From JAJYKC01 sp963823105 (lineage in GTDB: Bacteria > Acidobacteriota > Terriglobia > Bryobacterales > Bryobacteraceae): DNA of 64,000 bases. The position numbers and the translations under genes are program-made. Where the stretch lies: positions 662,072-726,071 of the forward strand of contig CAWGKC010000001.1 in NCBI GenBank assembly GCA_963823105.1, given 5' to 3'. This document shows positions 9,160 to 19,213 of this stretch, one piece after another (positions within the stretch are counted from its first letter, which is position 1; each line of letters opens with the position of its first letter). Below the pieces are notes generated by a model. The model was not told where the DNA came from, made no database searches, and was given only the letters and a program-made list of their open reading frames with translations.

Positions 9160-11052
9160 TCAAGGATGAATCGCGTAAGTGACCAGGCTGTCTCCGCTGG
9201 CGAGATATAGATAACCGCCGGCGGCGGCGATACCGTAGATGCCGTAGCTGGTGACCCAGGGATAGATCACCGGCTTGGCGGGATCGGTGGCGTCGATGAC
9301 GGCCATCGTCGAGGGGCCGCCGGTGTCGGTGTCGGGAGGAGGATAAGTAACGGCGAAGAGTCCGTTACCAAGCGCGGCGACCTGGTTGACTCCGTTGGCT
9401 TGAATGCCGGTGTCGATAGTCGCGATCACGTTGGGGTTTTGGATGCTCGAAACGTCCATGGTCGTGACGGTGAGATCGCCATAGAAGGCAAAATCGGGCA
9501 ATCCGGGATTTCTGAAATTGGACGTGTTGCCGGCCGCCAGCAGAGTGTTACCGGAGACGGCGAAGGCGAGGAGTGTGGACGTGCCGGGCACGGTGACGTA
9601 GGCCACCGACTGCATGGCGCCGGCGCTGGAGATGTCGATCACGTTCAGCGCCCCTATTCCGAGGGTCGCGGCGCCGGAGGCCGTATTGCCGGCGATATAG
9701 GCGGTGGTGGGGCCGGCCACGGCGGCGTAGGGCTTCACGCTTTGGTCGTTCTCTCCCGGCTGTCCGGAGTTACCGGGCAGCGCGGAGACGAAGAGCGGTT
9801 GAGCCGGATTGACAAGGTCGTATGCGAAGAAATCTCCCGTTTGGCCGGTCACGTCGAAGGTCCCGGGATCGTACTGGAACGAACTGGAGTTGAAAAATGC
9901 GTAGCCGTTCGTGAAACTCGCGCCTTGCAGATCCTGGTAGCCGCTGGGCGTGAATTGGGCGATTTTCGCGGGCGCTTGCGGGTCGCTCAAGGTGTAGACA
10001 TACACACTGGGCGAATTCGCCAGGCCAGCCACGTCCAGCAGAATGGGTGGGTTGGCGGCGCCATTCACCGCGCAGAAGAGGCCGTGATAGCTTAGATCGG
10101 AGAGGCCGTAGTCGCCGAGAAAAACGGGCGTCGAGGGCGACGAGATATCGAAGACGCGGATGCGTTCGTCGCCGCAGAGATACAACGTGCCGCCCATCAG
10201 TTGAATGTTATTCCGTAAGTCGATATCGTTGCCGTCGCTCGCGCTGACGCCTTCGAGGAACGCCGGAGCCTGGCCCGAACCTCGCACCGTGATATTGGCC
10301 GACGTGCTGACCAACCCGCCAATAGTAATCACCAGCGGATAGTTGCCGCTTGGAAAATCGGCGGGGACTTGAATGTTGGCTTGGCCCAGGCCCACGGCGT
10401 TTGGAGTAAGTCCGAGAAACTGGACCGGGACGTCGAGGCCGCTGATGGTGGCCGAATAGGGAGCGAGCGCGGTGGATAAGGGCGAGGCCAGGGCAGGTTC
10501 GCCGTCGGCGGGAGGATTCGAAACATCGCCGATGCCTGTCAGGTATACGACGGCGACCTCGCCCGCATCGATGGGCGCGGTGGGGCTGTTCGTCGATTGA
10601 TCCGGATTGACGACAACGGCCTGAAGAGTGTCGGGCTGGCCCGCGTAGTATTGATCGATGCCGGGAGAAGTCGCCGTCACGGTGAACCGGAATTCGCGGC
10701 TGGCTACTCCGTTCACGGTGACGGTGAGAGTGGCGACGCCGGGCAGCGTCTCGATCGGTAATTGAAAATCGACTTGATTCGCGCTGACGGAGAAAATAGG
10801 CGCCGGGATATTGTCGACCGTCACCTCGGTGCCTTGAAGGTCGATGGGAAGCGGCAAGGTGTAAGCGACGGCGGGCGTGGAGGAGACGGCCAAGTCTGTG
10901 CCGAAAACGGCGGCGATGGCGCCCGGCGCGACGCGGCCGGAGAAGCTCGCGTTATCGACGACGGCGGCGGGAGCGGGTGTGGCTTGGCCCCAGCAAAAAG
11001 TGGCGAAGGAAGCGAGTATTGAGCATAGGACCGCGCAGCGAGTGCCACCCAT
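9160..11052 (-). CDS. Secreted TIGR03437-domain / LVIVD-repeat protein
   Basis: 630 residues with a signal peptide (CSILASFATFCWGQA). Residues about 27-250 match the Solibacter-type TIGR03437 domain: VVDNASFSGRVAPGAIAAVF, LPIDLQGTEVTVDNIPAPIF, SANQVDFQLP, AVVYLTGIGDVSNPPADGEP and GLGQANIQVPADFPSGNYPL. The C-terminal half has repeated short units such as YLCGDERIRVFDISSPSTPV and YGIAAAGGYLYLASGDSLV, which resemble LVIVD beta-propeller repeats. It is exported and probably surface-associated or periplasmic; no enzymatic motif is seen. This domain is strongly over-represented in Solibacter-like Acidobacteria and supports the taxonomic call. Confidence 0.85.
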   Translation of the reverse strand: MGGTRCAVLCSILASFATFCWGQATPAPAAVVDNASFSGRVAPGAIAAVFGTDLAVSSTPAVAYTLPLPIDLQGTEVTVDNIPAPIFSVSANQVDFQLPIETLPGVATLTVTVNGVASREFRFTVTATSPGIDQYYAGQPDTLQAVVVNPDQSTNSPTAPIDAGEVAVVYLTGIGDVSNPPADGEPALASPLSTALAPYSATISGLDVPVQFLGLTPNAVGLGQANIQVPADFPSGNYPLVITIGGLVSTSANITVRGSGQAPAFLEGVSASDGNDIDLRNNIQLMGGTLYLCGDERIRVFDISSPSTPVFLGDYGLSDLSYHGLFCAVNGAANPPILLDVAGLANSPSVYVYTLSDPQAPAKIAQFTPSGYQDLQGASFTNGYAFFNSSSFQYDPGTFDVTGQTGDFFAYDLVNPAQPLFVSALPGNSGQPGENDQSVKPYAAVAGPTTAYIAGNTASGAATLGIGALNVIDISSAGAMQSVAYVTVPGTSTLLAFAVSGNTLLAAGNTSNFRNPGLPDFAFYGDLTVTTMDVSSIQNPNVIATIDTGIQANGVNQVAALGNGLFAVTYPPPDTDTGGPSTMAVIDATDPAKPVIYPWVTSYGIYGIAAAGGYLYLASGDSLVTYAIHP

Positions 11053-11061
11053 CTTTCTTAG

Positions 11062-11067
11062 ATTTTA
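11062..11067 (-). promoter_or_regulatory. -10 box (TAAAAT) close to the start codon
   Basis: TAAAAT on the minus strand ends 9 nt before ATG 11052. No good -35 box is present. It fits the short-leader pattern seen at several other genes in this window. Confidence 0.3.
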
Positions 11068-11094
11068 TCGCACCGCTTCCTCACGCCGCCATCC

Positions 11095-13630
11095 CTAATC
11101 CATTCTCAATGCCTTCACCGGATCGATCGACGCGGCGCGCCGCGCCGGGATGATTCCAGCGACGCAAGCGGCGAGCGACAAGGTCAGAATCGCGCCCGCC
11201 ATCACCCCGAAGTCCGCGCTGGCAATCTCATAAAGCTGCGTCTTCACAAATCGCACGCAAAGAAGTGCGACCGGGATTCCAATCGCCAATCCAAGCGCTG
11301 TTTGAATCAACGCCCCGCGCATCACCATCCCGATGACGCCTCCGAACTCCGCCCCCAGCGCCATCCGGATGCCGATCTCCGGAGTCCGCCGCACGACGGT
11401 ATACGCGGTCACGCCGTACAGCCCGATCGCAGCAAGCAGCAGCGCCAACGCGCCAAACAGCATGGTCAGCCGCGCGATCGTCCGCTCTTCCGTAAAACGA
11501 TCGGCGATTTGTTCGTCGAACGTTTGAAACTTTACTACCGTCAGGTTCGGGTTGATGCCCGCAAGCGTCGTCCGCGCCAGTTTCTCGATGTCGTTCATTG
11601 GTCTCTCGGTCTGCAGCACGATCGCTCCGGCGTAGAGCGATAGATCGTTCTCGATCGGATCGTCGGTGTGCGCCGGCCGCTGCATCATCGGAATGAAATA
11701 CATGCTGTGGTTTTTCCATTGCACCGCGGTGTAGGTGGTGTCCTCCACTACCCCGACGACCTCATAGGCCCCGTCGGACTTGGGTCCGGGCGAGCCAATG
11801 CGCTGCCCGATCGGATTGCGCCCGCCGAAGAACGCCTTCACAAACGATCGATTCACCACCGCGACCGGCGGCGCCGCCGACGTATCCCGCGCGTCGATCC
11901 CACGCCCCATCACCACACGCGTCCCAACGGAATCGAAATAATCCGCGTTCGCCTTCACAAACGAAGCGCTGAGATTCAGATTGGGCTGCCCTTGCACCTG
12001 CATGCCGTTGCTCCAGTTGTTGTCTTCCATCGCCGTATACGTCGCGATGCCCACTTTCACCACTCCCGGCAGCGCGTGGAATCGCTCTTCCATGGTCCGG
12101 TAGAGCGCCTCCAACCGCGTCTGCGAGTATCCCGCCGCCTGCGGATTGATATGCACGATATAACGGTTCCTCGAGTCCAGCTTCATGTCGGTGCTCTGCA
12201 ATTTATTCAGGCTCTGGGAAAACAGTCCCGCGCCGACCAGCAGCACCAGGGAAAGCGCCGCCTGCAGAGTCACCAGCCCGCGCTGCAGCAGGGACGCTCC
12301 CGCCGCGGTCGTTCGCGACCCGCTGCGCAACGCGTCCGCCGGCTTGGCCTGCGACGCGATCCATGCCGGCGCGACGCCGAACAGAATGCCGGTCGCCAGC
12401 GACAGCCCAAACGCAAATCCGGCGACGATGAGAGACGGACTCGCTGTCGATCGGATTGTTCCGCGCTCCCGGGAACGCCAGCGCCAGCAGCATCCGCGCT
12501 CCCGCGTCGGCCACGATCAGCCCGGCCAGCCCGCCCAGTCCGGCCAACAATACGCTCTCGGTCAGCAGTTGGCGTACGATCCTTCCGCGTTTCGCTCCCA
12601 GCGCCGTGCGCACCGACATCTCCGCGCGCCGTCCCATCCCGCGCGCCAGCAGCAGATTCGCGATGTTGGCGCAGGCAATCAACAGCACCAGAGCGGCGAT
12701 CCACATCAATAAGTGCAGATGAGAAGCATATTGCTCCTGAAGGTCTTGAATGCCCGACCCACCGGGCGTCAGCGCCACATGCGCTCTCGCCAACAATACC
12801 TTGCCGTGCTCGGTTGAGAACTCCCTACCCGATGCAAATACCTGCCGCAGTAGCGCGCTCATTTTCTCCTGGAGAGGAACCTTCGCCACACCGGGTTTCA
12901 CCCGCCCGATGATATAGAGCCAGCTCGCCTCCGGGTCGTGAACGTACGGAGCGTTCGCAAGCGAAGCCATCGACCCGATAGGTAGATAGAAATCCGGCGG
13001 CGTGCTCGACAGCCGGTCGCCATAGAAACCCTCCGGCGCCACGCCGATCACGGTCACCGGCTTCGTATTCACAAAGTAAGTGCCGCCTATCGCGGATGGA
13101 TCGCCGCCGTAGTCGCGCTGCCATGTCTCATAGCTCATCACCGCCGTCATGGGTGCGCCCTCGACATCGTCCGCGTCCAACAGCAAGCGTCCGGCGCGCG
13201 GCCGCAGCCCAAACGTGCGGAAGTAGTTCCCGGAGACAAACTCGCCCATCACCGATCGCGCCTCCGCCAGGCTTCCTTCGCGGCGCAGGGTGATCGGCCG
13301 GTATCCGAAGCCCGCCTGCATCGCGGCCAGCTCTTCAAACTCCGGCGCGTTCTTCTTCAAATATTCGTATGTGTTGGTCGAAAAGAGCGCGTAGTCGCCG
13401 CTTTCATGCGCTCCGGAATTCACGCAGCAATCGCTGTTGTCGCCCAGCCAAACCAGCGTCTTGGGGTCGGCGACGGGTAGATTGCTCAGCAGCACGGAGT
13501 TCACCAGCGTGAAGATAGCCGCATTCGCCCCGATGCCCAACGCCAGCGTCGCTAGCGCCGTAATCGTGAACCCAGGAGTCTTGCGCAACTGTCTGAGTGC
13601 ATAACGCAGATCGAGAAACAAAGCTCCCAT
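11095..13630 (-). CDS. ADOP-type ABC transporter permease (MacB/FtsX), frame-broken at ~12446
   Basis: About 845 residues when joined. It starts with LDLRYALRQLRKTPGFT, followed by a long periplasmic MacB domain (GNYFRTFGLRPRAGRLL, PVTVIGVAPEGFYGDRLSST) and an FtsX block (IACANIANLLLARGMGRRAE, VRTALGAKRGRIVRQLLTES). The second half begins at ALRSGSRTT and repeats the permease/periplasmic/permease layout, ending ARRAASIDPVKALRMD. Such duplicated permeases without their own ATPase are the acidobacterial ADOP family. After ARNNPIDS the frame moves by one extra base (near 12446) to SPSLIVAGFAFGLSLATGIL. I chose Met at 13630 over the upstream 13684 start because MGALFLDLRY fits the family. Its substrate is unknown. 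Confidence 0.85.
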
Positions 13631-13839
13631 GATGGCCTCCGGACGGACGAAAACGCGCCGTAGGAATCGCAGTTGTCGTGCCAATCCCGCCCGGCCCCGG
13701 CCCGCTCATTTACAACGGCATCCGCCGCGCCGCGAATCGCGCGAAGGTGCAAGTTGTTCGAAATCGAAAATCGCTGTCCAATACCGAACGGTGTCCACGC
13801 GTCGTCGTGGAGCCTGTCGATCCTCCGATTCCGCCGCGA

Positions 13840-13845
13840 TATACT
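13840..13845 (+). promoter_or_regulatory. -10 box (TATACT) 9 nt before start
   Basis: TATACT ends 9 nt before ATG 13855 of the SGNH hydrolase gene, so transcription would begin within a few bases of the start codon. No clear Shine-Dalgarno sequence fits in between. Confidence 0.4.
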
Positions 13846-13854
13846 CTGGGAAAC

Positions 13855-14592
13855 ATGAAATTTGGAATGACGATTGTTCTTGCCTGCGTGGCCGCGATGG
13901 CGCAGACACCGGACGCGGCAAAGCTGAACGCGGAGCTGCAGCGCGCGCGGCATACACTCGACGACTGGCCGGATCTGGCGCGTTATGCGGCGGCGAACGC
14001 CAAGCTCCCGCCGCCGGCGCCGGACGAGCATCGCGTCGTGTTCATGGGCGACTCGATCACCGACGCCTGGATCCGGCTCTCGCCGAAATTCTTCGCCGAT
14101 CATCCTTATATCGACCGCGGCATCAGCGGCCAAACGACGCCGCAGATGCTGATCCGGTTCCAGGCCGACGTGATCGCGCTCAAGCCGGAGGTGGTGGTGA
14201 TCCTGGCCGGAACCAACGACATCGCGGGCAACACCGGGCCGATGACGCTGGAGGAGATCGAGGACAACATTCGATCGATGGCGGAGCTGGCCAAGGTTCA
14301 CGGCATCCGCGCGGTGCTGTCGTCGGTGATGCCGGTGTCCGATGCCATCCGGCCGCAAACGGAGCGCAGGCCGCCGGAGAAAATCATCGCGCTCAATGCG
14401 TGGATCAAGGAATATTGCGCGAGCAATGGGTTAGTCTATCTCGATTACTATTCGGCGCTGCTGGACGACAAAGCGATGTTCAAAAAAGAACTGACGCTCG
14501 ACGGTCTGCATCCGAACGCGGCGGGATACGCGGTGATGGAGCCGCTGGCGGAGAAGGCGATCGCGGCCGCGGCGGGCGGTCAGCTCCAATAA
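13855..14592 (+). CDS. Secreted GDSL/SGNH-family hydrolase
   Basis: 245 residues from ATG 13855, which gives a clean signal peptide (MKFGMTIVLACVAAMAQ); the longer frame from 13678 overlaps the divergent gene's leader and is not protein-like. SGNH blocks are complete: block I VVFMGDSITDAW with the nucleophile Ser, block II Gly in IDRGISGQTT, block III GTNDIAGN with Asn, and block V DGLHPNAAGY with the Asp-His pair. Members are esterases, lipases or carbohydrate deacetylases; the closest style is the platelet-activating-factor acetylhydrolase / acetylxylan esterase-like group. The 3' end overlaps the convergent comM gene by 13 nt. Confidence 0.9.
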   Translation: MKFGMTIVLACVAAMAQTPDAAKLNAELQRARHTLDDWPDLARYAAANAKLPPPAPDEHRVVFMGDSITDAWIRLSPKFFADHPYIDRGISGQTTPQMLIRFQADVIALKPEVVVILAGTNDIAGNTGPMTLEEIEDNIRSMAELAKVHGIRAVLSSVMPVSDAIRPQTERRPPEKIIALNAWIKEYCASNGLVYLDYYSALLDDKAMFKKELTLDGLHPNAAGYAVMEPLAEKAIAAAAGGQLQ

Positions 14593-16100
14593 TTGCGGTC
14601 GAGGCTGCGGTATTGAACCGCTTCGGCGAGGTGCTTGGCGGTGACGGCGGAGCTTTGGTCGAGGTCGGCGATGGTGCGGGAAACTTTCAGTAACCGATCG
14701 TGAGCGCGGGCGGACAGGCCCATTTTGCGGATGGCCAGTTCGAGCGTGCGCTCGCCGGCGTCGTCGAGCGCGCAAAGCTGGCGCAGCGCGGGCGAGGGGA
14801 TGTGGGCGTTGTAGAATCCGCGCGCGCGCTGGAGCTCGCGGGCGGCTTCGATTCGGCCGCGCATTTCGGCGGAGGACTGCGCGCGATCCTTGCCGCGCAG
14901 TTCTTTATAAGCGACCGCGGGAACTTCGATGTGCAGATCGATGCGGTCGAGCAGCGGGCCGCTCACCTTTCCGAGATAGCGCTGGATGATGGCCCCGGTG
15001 CAGCGGCATTCGTGCGTGGGATCGCCGTAGAATCCGCAGGGGCAGGGATTCATTGCGGCGATCAACATGAAGCTGGCGGGAAAGGAGAGCGTCATGTTGC
15101 TGCGGGCGATGGTGACGGAGCCTTCCTCCAGCGGCTGGCGGAGTTGTTCGAGGACGTTGCGCGGGAACTCCGGCAGTTCATCGAGAAACAGGACGCCGTT
15201 GTGCGCCAGGCTGACTTCGCCCGGACGCGCCGCGCCGGACCCTCCTCCGAGGAGCCCGGCGTCGGAGATGGAGTGATGCGGGCAGCGAAACGGACGTCCG
15301 GCGAGCAAGCCCGCGCCCGGAGAGAGCAAGCCCGCGACGCTGTGGACTTGTGTAGTTTCGAGCGCCTCGGCGAAGGTGAGCGGCGGCAGGATCCCGCCAA
15401 AGCGTTTGGCGAGCATCGTCTTTCCCGAGCCGGGAGGGCCCACCATCAGAACATTGTGCGAACCCGCCGCGGCGACTTCGAGCGCCCGTTTGGCCGTCGT
15501 CTGGCCGCGCACGTCGGCGAAATCGAGCGAGGATTCCCCCGCCGCCTCGCGTTCCGGCGCGGCGGCTACGGCCGGCTCGAAACGGTCCGGTTGATTGAGG
15601 AACGCGACCACATCCACAAGATGTTTCATGCCGAACACGCGGACGCCCTGCGCCACCGAGGCTTCCGCGGCGTTCTCGGCCGGGACAAGGAGATTGGCGA
15701 TGCCCTCGCGCCGCGCGCAAACGGCCATCGAAAGAGCGCCGCGCACCGGGCGCAGCGAGCCGTCGAGCGAAAGTTCGCCGACCAATAAATGTTGATCGGA
15801 GCGGGCCACGGCGCCCATCGCGCCCAGAATCCCCATGGCCATCGGCAGATCGAACCCCGCGCCTTCTTTGCGAACGTTGGCCGGCGCGAGGTTGATGGTA
15901 ACGGACTTATTGGGATAGCCGAAGCCGGAGTTGAGCAGAGCGGATTTGATACGCTCGCGGCTCTCGCGAACGGCGGTGTCGGGCATGCCGACCGTGACGA
16001 AATCCCGCGCCGAACCGGCGGCGTACATATCCACTTCGACATCGATAAGGTGAGCGTGGATGCCGAAGACGGCCGCGCTGCGGGTCCGGAATAGAGCCAT
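14580..16100 (-). CDS. comM: YifB/ComM-family Mg-chelatase-like AAA+ ATPase
   Basis: 506 residues from ATG 16100. The N-terminal domain has VDVEVD..., the VGMPDTAVRESRERIKSAL block and VTINLAPANVRKEG. The AAA+ core has Walker A VGPPGSGKTMLAKR, FRCPHHSISDAGLLGGG, Walker B GVLFLDELPEF, ARSNMTLSFPASFMLIAAMN and the zinc-like CPCGFYGDPTHECRC segment. The C-terminal Mg-chelatase helical domain ends LAEAVQYRSLDRNYWS. ComM proteins promote branch migration during natural transformation. The frame is open upstream to 17003, giving an apparent 807-residue protein, but the upstream part belongs to a separate frame-broken gene. Confidence 0.92.
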   Translation of the reverse strand: MALFRTRSAAVFGIHAHLIDVEVDMYAAGSARDFVTVGMPDTAVRESRERIKSALLNSGFGYPNKSVTINLAPANVRKEGAGFDLPMAMGILGAMGAVARSDQHLLVGELSLDGSLRPVRGALSMAVCARREGIANLLVPAENAAEASVAQGVRVFGMKHLVDVVAFLNQPDRFEPAVAAAPEREAAGESSLDFADVRGQTTAKRALEVAAAGSHNVLMVGPPGSGKTMLAKRFGGILPPLTFAEALETTQVHSVAGLLSPGAGLLAGRPFRCPHHSISDAGLLGGGSGAARPGEVSLAHNGVLFLDELPEFPRNVLEQLRQPLEEGSVTIARSNMTLSFPASFMLIAAMNPCPCGFYGDPTHECRCTGAIIQRYLGKVSGPLLDRIDLHIEVPAVAYKELRGKDRAQSSAEMRGRIEAARELQRARGFYNAHIPSPALRQLCALDDAGERTLELAIRKMGLSARAHDRLLKVSRTIADLDQSSAVTAKHLAEAVQYRSLDRNYWS

Positions 16101-16159
16101 GGTCCTGAGGGAGGTAGTGGGGGAGCGCCGGGAATACTCTTCCGCCAATTTGGAGAGGT

Positions 16160-17003
16160 TTACTCGACCGAGAAGCGCTGGCGCATCTCGCGCGTCTGGT
16201 TGCCGGTGTCGTCGGTGACGGAGATCGCCAGCGTGTACTCGCCCTTGGGCAGATCGGGCGGCATGTGCAAACTGAGCACGCCGGGCGCGGAGCGTTGCGG
16301 ATAGAACGACGAACCTTCGGATCGTGCCGCGTGCGGCTGTTCGAAGGCGACGGAACCGTCGGCGCGCAGGATGCGGAGGCCGTATTCGAGCGCGAAATGG
16401 TTGCCAGCGACCGAGTTGATACCCGGCCATCTCGAAGCGCGCCCATAGCGTGTCGCCGGGACTGTATGCGGGGATCTCCAAAGCCTCGGTGTCGTCTTCG
16501 GAGCGCAGAAAACGGAAGCCGCGGATGGTGAGGGTAGCAGGCGGCGGCGCGGTTGGCCCATCGACGTCGAAAGGAATTTCGGCTTTCGCGCCGCCCTTGG
16601 CGAGATCGTCGCTGACACTCAACAAAACCCGGTAGCGGCCGCCGGGAGCGGTAGAAGGGATGACGAAGCTGCGGCGCCCGATGGGCATCCAGTGGCGATC
16701 CTCCTCCGAAAGATGCGTGGCGAGTTGTTCGTCCGAAGGCTCGACCAGAGCGACGCCTTGCGGGTCCAGCACGTCGATGTGCCAGGCGAGGCGAATGTCG
16801 CGGTCTTCGGTCCGTTGATAGCCGGAGAGCTGGAAATCGAAATAGACCGTGTCGCCGGGGCGAAAGCGATAGCCAATGGGCAAGTTGGCGCCATCGTCGG
16901 AGACGTGGACGGCCGGGCGCTCGATGACCAACTTCGCGTCCGCGGCGAAAAGAAGGACGCCCAGAGCGAACACCATCGATCGATGTGCCGCCTTCGTGTG
17001 CAT
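16160..17003 (-). CDS. Secreted protein of unknown function (frame-broken at ~16421)
   Basis: About 280 residues when joined. It has a signal peptide (MVFALGVLLFAADAK) followed by two similar beta-rich halves, each of the form F-R-PGDTVYFDFQLSGY ... WHIDVLDPQGVALVEPSDEQ and YSPGDTLWARFEMAGY ... LEYGLRILRADGSVAFEQP, each ending in a V-SVSDD or ISVTDDTGN strand. This suggests a duplicated immunoglobulin-like or carbohydrate-binding fold. After FEMAGY one extra base (about 16421) moves the frame to NSVAGNHFALEYG, and the protein ends EMRQRFSVE at 16160. Because of that break the first frame runs on into comM. Function is not recognised. Confidence 0.7.
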
Positions 17004-17016
17004 GGGCCCTACCCGC

Positions 17017-17022
17017 TATCAT
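17017..17022 (+). promoter_or_regulatory. -10 box (TATCAT) 8 nt before start
   Basis: TATCAT lies in the 27-nt gap between two divergent genes and ends 8 nt before ATG 17031. It is a candidate short-leader promoter for the methyltransferase gene. Confidence 0.35.
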
Positions 17023-17030
17023 AAGGGACG

Positions 17031-17708
17031 ATGCGCGTCTCCGTCGTAGTTACCGCGGCGCTGTTCGTCCGCCTCGCGTTCGCCTGGCAAGCCACCGATC
17101 CGGTGAGCGGCCGGACCATCGCCCCGGTGATGAGCGCGAACGGGGCGGATTGGCTGGACCGGCCCGAGCGGGCAAGCGAGGAACAGCCGGACAAGGCGCT
17201 CGACGCGCTGAAGCTGACGAAGGGCATGGTGGTGGCCGACATCGGCGCCGGCACCGGGTATATGACGCTGCGCATGGCGCGCCGCGTGGGTCCGGAAGGC
17301 AAGGTTTACGCGGTCGACGTGCAGCCGGAGATGATCCGCCGCTTGCGCGCCAACGCCCAAAAGGCCGGCCTAGAGAACATCGAGACGATCCTCGGAAGCG
17401 ACACCGATCCGAAGCTGCCGGCCGGAAAAATCGATCTCGCGCTGATGGTGGACGTGTATCACGAATTGCAACAGCCCCAGGCAATGCTGCGTGCGCTGCG
17501 CGCGGCGCTGAAAGACGACGGCCGGCTCGTGCTGCTGGAATATCGCAAGGAAGATCCGGCGGTGCCAATTCAGCCGCTGCACAAGATGAGCGTCGCGGGA
17601 GTGAAGCTGGAGTTGGACGCGGAGGGCTTCCGGCTGGAGCAAACGATCGAAACACTGCCGCGGCAGCATATTTTGATATTCGGGAAGCGCCCGGCGGGCG
17701 GCGGTTAA
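17031..17708 (+). CDS. Exported class I SAM-dependent methyltransferase
   Basis: 225 residues. The N-terminus VSVVVTAALFVRLAFAWQA looks like a cleavable signal peptide. A Rossmann methyltransferase domain follows: motif I VVADIGAGTGYMTLRMARRV, motif II acidic VYAVDVQPEM, motif III-like IDLALMVDVYHELQQPQAML and motif post-III DDGRLVLLEYRKEDP. The overall style resembles UbiE/ArsM-like small methyltransferases. Export of a SAM-dependent enzyme is puzzling because SAM is cytoplasmic, yet similar signal-bearing methyltransferases occur in Acidobacteria and Planctomycetes. Substrate unknown. Confidence 0.85.
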   Translation: MRVSVVVTAALFVRLAFAWQATDPVSGRTIAPVMSANGADWLDRPERASEEQPDKALDALKLTKGMVVADIGAGTGYMTLRMARRVGPEGKVYAVDVQPEMIRRLRANAQKAGLENIETILGSDTDPKLPAGKIDLALMVDVYHELQQPQAMLRALRAALKDDGRLVLLEYRKEDPAVPIQPLHKMSVAGVKLELDAEGFRLEQTIETLPRQHILIFGKRPAGGG

Positions 17709-17736
17709 TGCTGACCTTTGGAATTCGCCCGTCTTA

Positions 17737-18442
17737 ATGGGCTTCTTCGCGATGCCCAAAGGAAGGAGCATGAAATCGTCCAAAGGCAAGAAGCCAGCCG
17801 CTTTTCATCGCGACCGGCCCGATCTCCCCGATCAACTCGAAGCCACCGGAAACCCCGAAGAATTGTCCGGAGGCGGCGAAACCGTCGCCATTGAGGAAAA
17901 GCGGCTGCAAGACCTCGAGCGAACGGATCTCAAAATCGGCACGTTTCGAATCGAAGGTTCTCTGCTCGAACGCGTCCAACTCGCCGGCGGCCAATTCGGA
18001 TCCGCGGTATGGAAGGATGTCCGGCTGGTAGGTTGCGACTTGGCTAACATTCGCGCGCATCGCATCGTGCTGCTGAGAGTCGAACTCATCGACTGCCGTC
18101 TTACCGGGTTTCGCGCCGCCGCGCTCGATTGGCAAGACGTGCTGATCCGGAACGGAGACGCGCGCTACGCGCAGTTACAAGGCGGAAAGTTCCGGACTTG
18201 TGAATTCGACGGGTGTAACTGGCAAGAAGCCGATCTTCAGGAGGCGGATCTCACTGGCTCGATTTTCCGGTCCTGCAATCTGGCCGGCGCCGATTTCCAT
18301 CGGAGCGAAATTGCAGAACGTGGATTTTCGCGCGTCCGAAGTGGAAGGCATGCTGGTTGGGATGAACGATCTGCGCGGCGCGATTGTCGATCCGGCGCAA
18401 GCCATGGTTTTCGCGCGCGTGCTGGGTTTGCAAATCAAGTAG
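17737..18442 (+). CDS. Pentapeptide-repeat protein (frame-broken at ~18298)
   Basis: About 235 residues when joined. Starting near residue 60, the A(D/N)LXX periodicity is clear: LKIGTFRIEGSLLERVQLAG, NWQEADLQEADLTGSIFRSC and NLAGADF. One extra base at about 18298 moves the frame to IGAKLQNVDFRASEVEG, and the protein ends in the family-typical NDLRGAIVDPAQAMVFARVL followed by GLQIK. The right-handed beta-helix fold mimics nucleic acid in some members (for example gyrase-protecting Qnr), but no specific target can be called here. Possible starts are Met at 17737, 17752 and 17770. Confidence 0.8.
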
Positions 18443-18478
18443 CCGAAGGCGCGGGGCGTCGATGCTAACCTTCTTCGT

Positions 18479-19213
18479 ATGTGGCCGGATGTCGCCCAAC
18501 AGCTCGGCTCGATTTTGTCGAAAGAGATTTTCGGCTGCCTTCTTGAGACGCCGAGCTATAGCTTTTTTCTCGAGCGGGCGGGAGTGGTCCGTCCTTTCGA
18601 GCGATATCTCAAATACAAGGCCGAGCCATTCCCGGACTCTTACGCCGCCACTTGCCAGGAATATGGGCGGCTGATCGCCGGACAAGTGAAGGGTTCGAAC
18701 TGCCTGGTGGAGGGGCCGAGCCTGCGGGCGGCGATCCTTCACGGCCCGTTGCGGCTCTACCGCGCGACGCAGACCCGCAAGAAACCGCCGGAGCCCACGG
18801 ACCTGCGGCGCAATACCAATTATTTCGGCGACTGGTGGTTCGAGGAGCCTTTACTAAAGCAATGCGAACGCACCTGCGCCGAGCAGGAGGCGCTGCGGCG
18901 GAAACAACCTCTGCTGACGAGCATGACTCCCGAGGCGTGTCTCAAAACGCAGTTGCGGCGGCGGCTCGCGATCTCGGTCGATTGGAATGGCATCGGCGCG
19001 ATCCGGCAACTGGTCCTGGCGCCGAATGAATCGTTGCCCGTGATTTTGGGCGAGGGACTTCCCATGCCCTATCTCTCGCGCACCGCCGACTGGCGAAAGT
19101 TTCCCGATAAAAACAAACCGGTGGCCCGGCAGCACCTTCCCGGTGGCGATCGCCAAGTTTGGCTGATCTGGACTCCGCAGAAGCATCCGATTAATTTGTA
19201 CAAGACTTTTTAA
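18479..19213 (+). CDS. Hypothetical protein
   Basis: 244 residues, cytoplasmic in appearance, with no signal peptide or membrane segment. It is rich in Arg, Gln and aromatic residues; notable stretches are FLERAGVVRPFERYLKYKAE, NTNYFGDWWFEEPLLKQCER and RRRLAISVDWNGIGAIRQLV. Cys residues occur at several spaced positions (GCLLET, ATCQEYG, SNCLVEG, CERTCAEQ) but form no clear zinc motif. I do not recognise the family. It follows the pentapeptide gene by 36 nt and is transcribed the same way. Confidence 0.7.
   Translation: MWPDVAQQLGSILSKEIFGCLLETPSYSFFLERAGVVRPFERYLKYKAEPFPDSYAATCQEYGRLIAGQVKGSNCLVEGPSLRAAILHGPLRLYRATQTRKKPPEPTDLRRNTNYFGDWWFEEPLLKQCERTCAEQEALRRKQPLLTSMTPEACLKTQLRRRLAISVDWNGIGAIRQLVLAPNESLPVILGEGLPMPYLSRTADWRKFPDKNKPVARQHLPGGDRQVWLIWTPQKHPINLYKTF

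Noticed and set aside
14580..17003. Apparent 807-residue fusion of a secreted protein with ComM
   Set aside because: A one-base shift near 16421 makes the upstream frame read on; the true end of the secreted protein is at 16160 and ComM starts at 16100.
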